The notes below the pieces were generated by a model. The model saw nothing but the letters and a program-made list of their open reading frames with translations. It had not been told where the DNA came from and did not search any database. The position numbers and the translations under genes were made by a program. From Liolophura sinensis (lineage: Eukaryota; Mollusca; Polyplacophora; Chitonida; Chitonidae), in assembly GCF_032854445.1 (NCBI RefSeq), contig NC_088295.1, positions 67,067,249-67,127,248 of the forward strand: a stretch of 60,000 bases of DNA, written 5' to 3'. The stretch's first letter is position 1, and every line of letters starts with the position of its first letter. This document shows, piece by piece, positions 13,577-25,600 of this stretch.

Positions 13577-13658
13577 ATTAGGGCGTCCTGGGGTGGACTG
13601 TCACTGTCGTCATGATGGAGATGTCGCTGTCATCCAGATTCTATTTCTCATCAATGAG
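13577..13658 (+). CDS. STXBP5: tomosyn exon, GRPGVD block (first visible exon)
   Basis: Acceptor ACACCTGTCAG, donor GTGAGTGATT. The first base completes a codon split with an upstream exon, then 27 codons begin LGRPGVDCHC and end in ILFLINE. This matches the vertebrate segment FGRPGV...FLINE just before the GALVSA block, an N-terminal strand of the first WD40 propeller. It is 82 bases long and ends in phase 0, which fits the next exon. The upstream partner exon is not in the window. Too short to be seen as an open frame from a start codon; found by family pattern. Confidence 0.88.
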
Positions 13659-16600
13659 GTGAGTGATTTTACCACAAATAACAGCTGCTAACAGTACATA
13701 ACACCATTGGATATAATACCCATTATAAATGCATTTTGCCTTATTCTGAGAGTTGTATTGATTTCAGAAGAATGTTTTGAGGTGTGTTTGGAGGATAGAA
13801 TGATACTTTATTGGAAAAATTTAAGTTTCAGCATCAAAGGTAATGTTTTGTGACATTTACTTACTTCTAAAAATGCACACTATGAACACTATTCCGGGTC
13901 ATGTACTGTACTACACTTCTGAACACACATCAGGGGTTTAACACAGCATATGTCTGCCTATTGACATAAATGTACATATGCATGGAAAGGTACAGTCATC
14001 AGTTCTAACAGTAAATGCCATCCAGTACTTTGCAACCATACTCTGTAACCATTCATGTCATGGTGCATGAAGGACTACAGGGTCAGAATTCAAAGTGGTG
14101 AAATCAATCTTCTTGTCCTAAAATGGCACCTAAGTGTTAACAAATAATGGTACAATTAGTTGAAAGGCAGTAGCTGGTGCTGTTTCTGATGGGATTCAAC
14201 ATTCATTGGAGGTCAACTGTTTGAAGTTAGTTGTTACTGGGTGCAGGAGAACGAGATGGATTATAAAGATTTGTAAAGGCTTTGGCTTGTCTTTGAATTG
14301 ACCAACCACTTAATAGCATTGTGGGGGTCTCTTGGAGAGAGACTGAAAATTAATCTGATATTTCATTCAGTGTAAATGTAACTTGAGGTATTACACTGGG
14401 AACACTGAAGCCAATCAGAGAACACGATAAATTGCTTTTAAGATTGATTTTATCGCGTGGGATTGTATTGATTTGAGATGGAAAAATCACAAAGAGCTGG
14501 CCTGAATAAGTGACAGTGTCGAAGGCGAGCTTGTTTTCAGAGAGATCATATTTTCTGACTCCCATAAATGCAGGGCGCTAGCTTTCACAGGTTTGGGTTC
14601 TACTCAAGGCTGAACGGGCCTTTATGACAAATTGAGGCAAGGGGTAAAAGTGAAATACATTTGAAGATTCATATGGTTGAGCTGATGGCCCGGCATGTGT
14701 AGGCCCCTGTGTTTTATCAGCCTGTTTTTATTGATCCTGGGCCAGAGTTATGTTATTACGGGCACACATGTACACTCTCTCATGTTGTGCTATGGACAGA
14801 CACCGCTGGGCTGGTGCTGACGCTTTAAGTGCTCCTCCACAGACGTCAGTGGCCCACGTCAGAATATTTAGGCTCGTCAGTGCGCCTGTGACAATGATGG
14901 AGCGGGGATGTCCCTGCCCAGCTCTATTACCACCACTGACCATGTCATCCTGTTGCGATTGCACTTCAGCCGGTGGGAATTGCAACACTTACAGAATCAG
15001 TCCCATCCATCCAATTGAATCTATGCTACATCTGTCAGGCTGACATGTAACAGATGAAACCATTTTCTTGGCAGTAGAGAGTAATGGGGTAATAAAGCAA
15101 GGCTTCAGGAAATTAAAACATTACCTTTCATGTTCGGAGTGTAATAGATGGAAGAATATATTGTACAACGTAAATACTGGATTGCAGAGACAGAAGATCT
15201 TGATTTCCATTAGTCCAGGTATACATTCATGCAAATTGACACTTAAACGTGAAGATCAATTTTCGTTTTCTTAGAAGCATGATTTTTTTTTTATTTGTTA
15301 CAAATATAAATCTGTTAAATATACATATAAAACATGCAAAACAGACATGTTAAATACACGTAGAGTTTAGTATATTAGTATTTCTGGCCTTTCACACGTA
15401 TCATTCCGTTGTTTTCAGAAGTCAGTTAACCTCCAGTGTACCCATATCTGTGCTTAACAATATGTAATGCTACATCTCATGTACATTTATGTGAATAAAA
15501 GAACAATACTTTGATATAGCTAGGAGACTAGAATTTTTGATTCTCCCGAAGCCATAGGATTTGCTCAAGTTATATCAAGATAGTATCAAATGTCATATAC
15601 GTGTACAAGTAAGTATATCTTTAATAACAGTTGTGTTCAATGAAATAAGTGATTGCAGCCATGCTAATTTTGCCATTGGTCACAGTGCATATTTGTGTAG
15701 CATGTCTTCTTGTCACTGGTGTAGTACATTTTAGTCCAGATGAATTAGTAATTCATGAAATACATAACGATGCATACATGCAGTCCTTCTTTGTACCATG
15801 AAATTTGGTTGTGGTGAACTGTTTTGAAAGTTTTCAGAATTGTGAATAAAAATTAAAGAAACAGAAACAACCAACCAACCAAAAACCAATTTAATCTGAA
15901 GCTGGTATAATTAAAAAATGTGCTTTTACGTGTAAATATTGAGCTTAGCCTTACAAGCATGTGTATACATGTACATGTATGTAAATGTTATGATAATCTT
16001 GCCATGTGTTGTTTGGGGCATGATGATGGTAATTAAGCTGCTGGTGCCCCTAGTGTGCTGCTGCTACTGCTGCTGGTGACTGATCCCTATACATGTAGCT
16101 CTGGCCATGTCCTCCTTTGCATAGCTGGGTCAGGACACAGTGTGTAGAGAGGGAACTGGAGGCATGGTCTCCAGACACCAAAGAGCCTTATCTTTGCCAG
16201 CATGTTTACACAAGGCCACAAATTGTAGCCAGTTAGCAACATCTCCTGGTTCAAGATGCCTGTTGTCTAATTACATTAGGTGGCAAAACACACACTCCTG
16301 GCCACCTTGACTGTTGACCAAGCGGCCAGATTTCACTGGTACGCAAAGGGTCAGTCAGTGTAAAAGGGGATCTAATGTCTTGACTTGTCTGAAACCTATA
16401 CAGACCTGGCTCTTCAGAAAAAGGTTCATTCATGTACATATATGTTTGTACAGTGTTTATTTCATGTTTTGGAAAACAAAAAAAGTATATAGTACAGTAT
16501 ATAGGCTTGATATTAAATAATAAAAGAAGGAGTAACAGCCTTAGTATACATTTTGAATGCATTTTACATTGATATTTGATGTGCCTTTAGATCCATGAAC

Positions 16601-19600
16601 ATATTTGTTGCCAGGATTGCTGGCAGCGCCAAATGGCCATGGATTAAGCAGCGTCATTATGAACCTCAGTCAATCTCTCCCAAACATTGATTTATATCTG
16701 AACACGTGATTAACCTATTTCCAGCAGTCATATGTGTATAGCACTTGTTGTTTTCCCTTCCAGGGTGCTCTTGTCACAGTCTGTTCAGATGACACTCTTC
16801 ACCTGTGGAATTTCCGACAGAAACGACCGGAGATTGTCAACACTCTCAAGTTTCAAAGAGAAAGGTAAGTGACTTTCATAACTATATGGATTAGTTTTCA
16901 ATAAACCTTCCGCATTAGTTTTACATAATACAAACATTGTCCTAGACCAAAAAATTGTGAATGTTAAGTTCTAATCATGAATTAAAATTAGCATCACCTA
17001 TATGTGAATGGCATTGTTTGCTGCAGACAAAGTGTGTATCATTTTGTGGAAGACATGCAAACTTTGTTGGAATTTCAGTTTATAACTAAAAAAATTGATC
17101 AAAACAAAATGTTTCGATATTACTGCTTCAAAATCTTGACTGCCGAAAAGGTTTGCTGCAGCTGGTGACAGTTTTGTCTGACACGCATCGTCATAGTCTT
17201 TGAATCATTTGGCTATAACATTTTTTTTTATTTATTTTTTTATTTTAGGTTATGTTACTAAATAAAGGTGTCATTCATTTATTCATTACTCAGTATAAAG
17301 ATTTTAATCCATGTGTCTTAAGTTTTCTACACATGTACTACACAAAAGAATATCTGTTTGAAGTGATACAGTAATATAAATACAGGTAATTTTAGTTCCC
17401 ATGTCCTTGTGAAATGTCATTCTGAAACAAAGCAAAGTTGACAAATTAGCACTGTCAGAGGATTGATGAATTACTGTACCTTCATTAAGACTGTGTTCAT
17501 ATACTCAGTGGAGTGAAGAAAAATCAGTGTGTTTAAAATGAGGTATTGCACATTTGGGAGGTAAATGCATATCATTTGAGTTTTACTTATTTAAATAACA
17601 CTTGGTTCTTTTAATCTCGGAAGAGTTTTTGTGACTACTGTGACATTTTACTGTACCCTTATGTCTATTTTCTGTCCTTTTCTGACACCAGATTGGATGC
17701 AGTTAACACCGTCCAAGGCCTGCATTAAGATTGTTTACAATAGACATATATGTAATGATCAGGTTTTTACAATATTCTGTGGCATGTCATGATTTATCTG
17801 TTTGATCATCGACCACCGTTTCATCTTTGTGTCATCAATCTGAGACCTGAAGTATCATTGGAATTTTGCAAAGGATCTTCTTACAACTTGTGTAATCTAC
17901 TAGATCTATTTCTTCTTGGAAAGCTGGCTATATTGGATTCTGATGCTATGTAAAGGTCACGGACTGACTAGACAACAGCTAAATTCTTGTCTAATGCTCA
18001 GAATGATTTTGCAACCTACACAATTTCTGTCTCGACACTGTGCCTTAAACTATTTATTTCCGTGCTTAGAATTTGGTGAAGAGAAGAGCCTTGATAACCA
18101 TAGGTACTACATATGTACATATTTATGTATGTATGTATGTATGTATGTATGTATGTATGTATGTATGTATGTATGTATGTGTACATGTATTGTGCTATGT
18201 TCTGTTGATTTGATTTTAACACAGCAAAGTTTGTACTGAAAACTGAAATTTGCTTTCAAGCACATGTATACGTGTATACATGTACGTTTTTCCAACAAGA
18301 GAATTTTTTAAAAAAATTCATGAAAAGGTATTATAAAATAAAAGCATGGTTTTAAGCAAATGAAGAAAGATGTGCCGAAAAAATGAGAAAAGAAATTTCT
18401 TTGAGGTATATTTTATATTTTTTTAACATACTGGTAATATATTAACATACTGGTAATATATTTTCTTAATTTCTTACCCCTCTGTTTTTTGGGGTATTTC
18501 AGTCGGTGTACAGAAGTTTCATTTTTGAGGAATATTTTATATTAATATAATTCATTTTCTTAATTTCTAAGCTCTCTTTTCGTTGGTAAGCGGAAATATT
18601 TGAAAATGACATCATCAGTGAACATACTGGGATCGCAGGATCAGCTTAGTGCCCCCAGTTTTGACTCTCCTCCAACGAAGTTGTTTTGACAGGAATCACT
18701 GTTGATGTTACCATAGTAGGCTACTTATTTTCCGGACTGACCTGAGACAAGGGGGCCTTAGGAAAACTGTAGTGTAAAGCCATTTATAAGCCCGAAGAAG
18801 AAAGTTGAAGCTTTTTGTTCATCAGGCCACATCATAAACTCCATATTAAAAAATACAAACCAAGCATTGCATGTATCCTGTGAGAAGCATTCAGTTATCC
18901 CTGTATCATTTCACAGTGCGGATTTCACTGAAGAGAAAAAACTGAAAACTTTGCTAGTGTATAAATGTACCTGTTGTTCACACCCCTTTGTCAAGGAGAA
19001 GTTTAAAAATCAAGTATTCAAGCACTCTTGCATAGTGCTGTTTCATCGTCTTCATTACTACCCTGAGTCTGAAGTCTGTAAATGCATGTCTTTCAATGAT
19101 CCAACAAGAAAGGTGTTGATTCAGTTGATGCCTTGGACAGGAGTTTACAAAAGTTCTTCTGCCTCAGTGTTTTCATGGTTTTATTGTGAATGTTAATCCA
19201 TCAACGGGGTGTTCAAAAAGGGCCAGTACATGTTGCAGGTTGCAGAAGGCTATCTACTGCTGCTCCCGTATCCGCCTACTTTGAATATTCTTACTGTTTA
19301 AATCAATAGTAATTGTGGACAATTACTTTCAATTCAGCCGCCTGCTTTTGAACTGTGACCTCCTTCTCTAATTCTAAGTGAAAACCATGCATCAACAGAG
19401 CTTTTAGGGCCATTTATGTATTCTTACATGAAGTTAATGGGAGATTACTTGCCTTTCACTAATATCTCATATTCTTCTTAGTCTGCAATTATAATTTGTT
19501 ACATGTGATGGCAATTCAAGCCAGTGATGTTCTCTTAGGTTTCATACTGAGGCATGGCCCAGCTAAGAAACTGATGTAATATACATGTAAGTGAAATATT

Positions 19601-22600
19601 CTTGAGTGCAACATCCATCAGATCAGTGTCTAAATCTTACATGCGGAGTAACTATAATGCTATTATCGTATATATGTGAATGACTTTGCGCATCCCATTT
19701 CTTCCTGTTTCAGTTCATCTGCCATGCCTTCATGCTGTAAAAGTTAACTATTGTAATGACACAGGTTATTAACTGTTTAATATATGTAGATGTGCATGTA
19801 CCATTATTATATAACTCGGAAAAAGTAATATTTTATGACATTACTTTGCCTCTTAAAAGCATTTTTTGGGGCCAGAGTTTAGGTCATTTACCATGCCTTA
19901 TATTTCAGGTTTTACTCAATTTCTGCGTGGATCCTTTCCAGAAATCATTCTGCAAAGACTGAAATTGTTACTAATATGCTAAATTTGACTTGTCTTTCTA
20001 GGATAACACATTGTCAGCTTCCCTTCCAAAGCAAGTGGTTGTATATAGGAACTGAGCGTGGCAATGTCCATGTGGTTAACATTGAATCTTTCCAGCTGTC
20101 AGGTTACGTTATCAACTGGAACAAAGCCATTGAGCTGTGAGTATCCTTCCTTATGTGCATTGTTAGCGGTAATGAAGTTTCTACCGTCTTCCTGAATAAT
20201 GGATCATTTAATTAGCCCTCACATTGAAATCCTCATGTAGTGAAATCTGCTCCTCCAGAGGACTGCATCACAATCCAGTGCTGTTGTGTTGCTAATGACC
20301 CTATTCCAAATCCGCAATGCTTACATGTTGCTTGCGTCATCGCTGATATGGCTTAGGCATGCAAGTCTGGAATCTGTCACCTGAAACTCTGGGTTAAGTG
20401 TACCTGTACTTTTTTCCAAACCTTCCTGCCAAGGAGGTCTGCCTCTTGCAGGTCTGTGTACATGTACATGTGTGTTATATATAGCCTTCTATGGAGAGGA
20501 AGGCCAGCTTCAAGATATACATACCATTATAATGATCATCGGCTCTCAACACTTCCAGCGAGTGTCAACACGTCTGAGCATATTGCTTTTCACGTGGCAC
20601 TTGAACCATTATTACAAGGATGAGATCAAGGCCTTTCTAATGAGCTAATGCAATTTAAGTCTTTCTTGTAATGGGTGTTTGTATGCCTGGTACACTAGCA
20701 CTTAGTTTACCAGGCTATACTATAGTGCCTTAAATGGTCAATATGTGTACATAGTCATGCATTTTACCGACCACTGTTAGATGTACATTACATCCTTGCA
20801 ATACTGTTCTGACCTTTTTCATAATTAGATCACTATACAGTGAGGTTGCAATTTAGTACAAACACATGTACATTTATATAGATAACACGTTTATCTAATA
20901 CAGTAGAAACTTATAAAAAAAAGTTACAAATTTACTTGGCTTAGAATGGAAGGAAGAAATCACAAAGGGTATTCTGAATAACAAAGCATGGCATTGAGAT
21001 TGGCTCTAGGGGGAGGTGTAGTGCTGTAGTTCATTAAGTGTCTGAATGGGGCAGTTACATGGGCCTGCTCTGAAAGATGAAGAGGTAAAATTTTGAAGTT
21101 GACTAGATGTTGGCTGTTACTCTTACAATATAGCCTTGCTTAGTGTTAATTCCAGGAATGCCTGGATGTCTAGCAACTGTAAAGGTGCTAAGTGAATGGC
21201 TGTACAACTCTGCAATTTGTGTGTTTAGATGCCGGCGCACTCACCCGGGCCCAGTGGTTCACCTCAGCGATAACCCCATGGACCCTAATAAAGTAAGTGA
21301 TCTGCCATTAACACCAGGCCGAACACCACTTACTCAGTGCATTTTGAGGTTTATGCCTGCTCCAGGGTCAAAGTATGAAACAGTGTTGTGATTCGAAGTC
21401 CTCTTTAGAGGGTGATGAGTTCTTGTATGACATTTGGCTGGTCTTTGTTTTTTGATAGAGTGATTACTTTAGGTATGAAAGGTTGGTACATGTAAGATAT
21501 ACCTCTCTGCGGAAAGCTGATATCCCTGTGTCTGTCATCATAATACACTTTCAGTCATACAATATACAGCTTGTAACAGTTGAAATAAATCTGATATTAT
21601 ATGAGTATGTGAATGTTCTCAAATAAAGCACCATACCAACCACAACTTGTAACGCATATATCTATGAACATTACACCTAAAATCAATGGGTTCCATTCAT
21701 TCCCTATTTAGTATTCCAGCACTTATGTGGTAAAACTTTTCACAATTGTTTTAGTTCGTATTATTATACATTTTCCTTCATCTTTTCAGTTATTAATAGG
21801 TTTTGAATCAGGAACTGTTGTAATGTGGGACTTACGACACAAAACAGCTGAATTTAGATATAACTCTCCAGAGGTAAGTTCATTTTGTATATTACACATT
21901 AGTTACATGTAAAAGTCTGTGTTGAAGTGCTGCGAAAGACATAACCGTATAAGACATTTTCATATGATATTTTGTATCGTATAAATATCAATGTTCAGTC
22001 ATTTTTGTCTAAGGCACATTCACATACATGTATTATGGTATGAATATACTATATTTCACCTGAAGTTTGAAATGCACTTTCGGAAGCATTACAGGGCTTA
22101 AAATGATATTTTGATGTCATAACTGTGATATTTCTCATAAAAAATGAACTCATCTCCAAAAAAAAAAAAAAAGTGAAAGCGATACATATAAGGTTGAATA
22201 AATCAGAATGAGTCACTAAAGCTATGCTCTAGGTGAAATACTGCAGTGTGCACATGTGCAGGCGTTTATGCATATTCCATGCGTGTGAAGAAAGGTTTTT
22301 TTGTTTTTTTTGTCTTCTCGACTCATTTTATGTTGGTAAATTCTTTATCAGTATCCAGCATTATTTAGATGCATGTTTGATTTATATAAAATTTTGTATC
22401 AAATGCTGAAGTCAGTAGTTACATGTAGTGCACATTCACATACTGTGTATCAAGGAACTGGATTCAAGGATATGAATGACCCCGGAGCCTCTCACCAATG
22501 CGGTCGCCATGAGTTCAAGTCCAGCTCATGCTGGCTTCCTCTCCGGCCGTAAGTGGGAAGGCCCGTCAGCAACCTGCGGATGGTCATGGGTTTCCCCCAG

Positions 22601-25600
22601 GCTGTGCCCGGTTTCCTCCCACCATAATGCTGGCTGCCGTCGTATAAGTGAAATATTCTTGAGAACGGCATAAAACACCAATCAATTAAATAAATAAATA
22701 AAAAAATCAAGGATATGAAATACATGCAGGCTTTAATAAAAGATTCCCACAAAGACAGTACAACTGTACAATCAACTATGTTTGAAAGCCAAGCCTCCAG
22801 CAATGTGTTCATCAGTTGTGCATAGCACAAGAAGAAAAAAAAAGAAAAAAAAAGAAATGATTCATGATCATGCAGGTCTGAAGTTTTGAAGTTCTGCAGC
22901 CGCAGGTCTCTCTCTGAAGAGTTGTGTTGAAATAACGAATCCAAACATGCAACACTGTGATCATGGACGAATGACTTTTCAGCTTATCTCTCCATGTAAT
23001 ATTCATAAATTAGGCAAGTCCTCCATGGGCTGTGTTATCGCCACTTTACAGCAATAGATCTGTGGAGATCAGTATTGATTGGCCGGGGGTCACATGGTGC
23101 AGACTAGGCTACCCAAGTTTCTGATTTCTCATCCCTTTACTCATCAGACCGCTAGCTTTAAGCCAGGTATCTTGCATTTTATAAAGTCTCTGGTCATTGT
23201 GTTGATTGGCATCTTTATATTGGATGAATCACTCCACTCTTGAAGACTCTATGCATCTACATGTCAAGTGAGCTTCAGTGGTGCAGCCATTTTGTGTCAC
23301 TCTTAGTTTTTCAGTTAACAATACAGAATAGAGCAGTTTCGAGTGCAAACCCCGCGAAAGGTAAAAGTAGTCCTACTGTATGATGTGACCTATCAAAAAT
23401 GTTAAGCAACTATTGCAGGATCACATTTACTGTAACATAGGTGCCTGAAAAAAAGTTTCCCAAAAAGGTATTTTAAACCAAACAAAGGATGGAAGAAATT
23501 GAAGAGCTGAATGTTTGTGAACTTGAGAAGTTTCTAAAGGAAAGAGGTGTCATTTGTGCACAGTTAGACAAGTGATCATTAATTGATAAAGTTTCTACAT
23601 CACTTTTGAAAACAATTTTAAGCTTGCATTGAACTTTTCAAAGTTATGATGATTGTATAATCAGCACAGCTAACACCTACCTGCTGTGATAGGCAGTGGG
23701 TTATGGATTTCCTGTCACTATTAAAAGACAGGTATGAAAGCTAGCTTGTTATCCTCAATCAGAATTGTTGTTGTAAAAATGTGTTACATGAAATGAAAAG
23801 CTGACTTTGCAAAATACTGAAGCAAGAGTTAGATTGAACGATCAGTGGATGGGCTGAGAATGGAGTGTACCTTCAGATCTGCATGTAGTAAGTAAAAAGT
23901 CTATAGAAAGAACTCCAACAACATCTTGTTGTAGTGAGATTGCATACAGTCCTTAAAGTATTTCTTATCATCGGGGCTGTTGGCAAAGTTATAGTGCCTG
24001 AGACATGCATGAATTTTATTTTCATGTACGGATTTCATTTTCATGCACACTGTTTCAGTGTAGGAATTCAAAAGAAATGTACAGTTTGCACACCTCTGGA
24101 ATGTAGCATGATGATGACCAGTGGCACATTGTACAGATTAAACTGTATACACAGTCCTAATGTGGGAAACAGCTTCACAAGCATTATACTCTGCATGTAG
24201 TGTTGCATCCAAATTATGTGTACATGCTGAGCTTTTGTCAAGCATACGCTTATTCTAAAATTAGGTCATTATAAAGCTTATTCTAAAAGGTGGGTTGGAT
24301 AACCTGAACATTGTTGATGTCACTGTAGAATTTTCCATAACGGCCAATCATTGTTATACATTAGCATTGCAATTGCCTGCCCAACTCACTCCTAAATTTG
24401 ATAATAAATGGGCGTATTTGTATGGTGTCATGATGTGTTTGTTTGTCTGTGTCTGTGTATACATGTACATGCATGCAGACGGTAGTGCCCACAGATCTGC
24501 TAACATTATAACACATGCAACATTGTAGCTGTAGAGAATAGCTAGGGTAGAAGACGTATGGTTAACGACGTCCTACAACCTACACTATAAAGACGGTTTA
24601 TTGATTAGGACATGCAACAGCCATTTTCATATCAGCCAGCAGTTTGATTTATCCCTGTTTGTCAGCTTTCTCCAGATATAGACAGTGAGGAGAATAATGG
24701 TGGTCTAGTAGCCTCTATAAAATTTGGAATAATCTGTCTGCTATATTATGATGCTATCCTCATTGATTATAAATCTGCCTGATCCGTGTATGTTTTTATG
24801 TTTGGCTGCTAGGCTTTATTGCAGCAGAATTCTCCCTGTCTCCGTGTCACATTATCTGAGTCAGTCAGCTGTAAGAGACACCAGAATCCAGTTGGAGATC
24901 ACGGCAGTAGAAATACATTTGCGCAACTTTGCTCCCAACCCACTCAGTATAAAAGACCCTCCGCAATTTATGCTGCATGTATCGTATTCTTCACAAAGGA
25001 AAGCACACAGAGCAGATTATAACCTCAGGCATTCAAGGCTAAAATGAGGTACACACATGTGTGTGTTTATATAATATATACCATTATAATTAAACAAAGT
25101 AGAACAGCAGATGTTCCACATTTATTAAGAGCTATAAAATGAGATATATTTTAATAAAAAGCTCTTCTCTGCACAGAACTGACTGCTCTTTCAAATGTAC
25201 CTCACTTTAGTTTTGAATATCTGTGAAACATTTGCTCTCTGTGTTTTCCTTTAAGATGAGGATACATACTGTATAGACACATATTTACATGTATATCTCA
25301 TTTACGATTTGAATGTGCGTGGAACATTTGTCTCCTGTGCTTTACTGTGTTAACATGAAGTATATGCACGCTACAGGAACAACCAAAAAAAAAAAGATAA
25401 ATGTGTTGAGGACTGTGATGGTGGTATATGACTGAATGATCTGACTTAGATTCCCAAAGTTTGAAACAGCATGTGTGCATGTATGTGCAAAGTGTATCAC
25501 AATACATGTAGATGTATTTCATGTAATAAAAATAATTCAGGTTGTAGACGGCTCAGTACAGCAGAGATAGGAACAAACATGACACACATTTTTGTCAAAA

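Larger units (their letters stand above)
13659..16763 (+). other. intron (3.1 kb)
   Basis: Bounded by GTGAGT and a CTTCCAG acceptor. It holds one copy of the GGATGATATTCTACTGG repeat family (13745-13882) and a less AT-rich stretch at about 14560-15040 with no recognisable coding content. I see no RNA gene. Confidence 0.85.
16865..20001 (+). other. intron (3.1 kb)
   Basis: Contains a TATG microsatellite (18124-18180), a directly repeated 19-base segment at 18423-18460 (TTAACATACTGGTAATATA twice), a perfect 22-base palindrome near 18262 and a small SINE 3' fragment (19587-19628). The open frame at 18867-19196 has no family resemblance and is probably chance. Confidence 0.85.

Noticed and set aside
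14728-15043. Overlapping open frames of 86 and 97 residues on opposite strands
   Set aside because: No recognisable domain, no splice context fitting tomosyn, and the phase-consistent exons on either side leave no room for an extra coding block.
18867-19196. 109-residue plus-strand open frame in an intron
   Set aside because: No resemblance to any family and it lies between two exons that join cleanly without it.
22492-22944. 150-residue minus-strand open frame
   Set aside because: It runs through a SINE and a purine-rich tract; the protein is low in complexity with no family resemblance.
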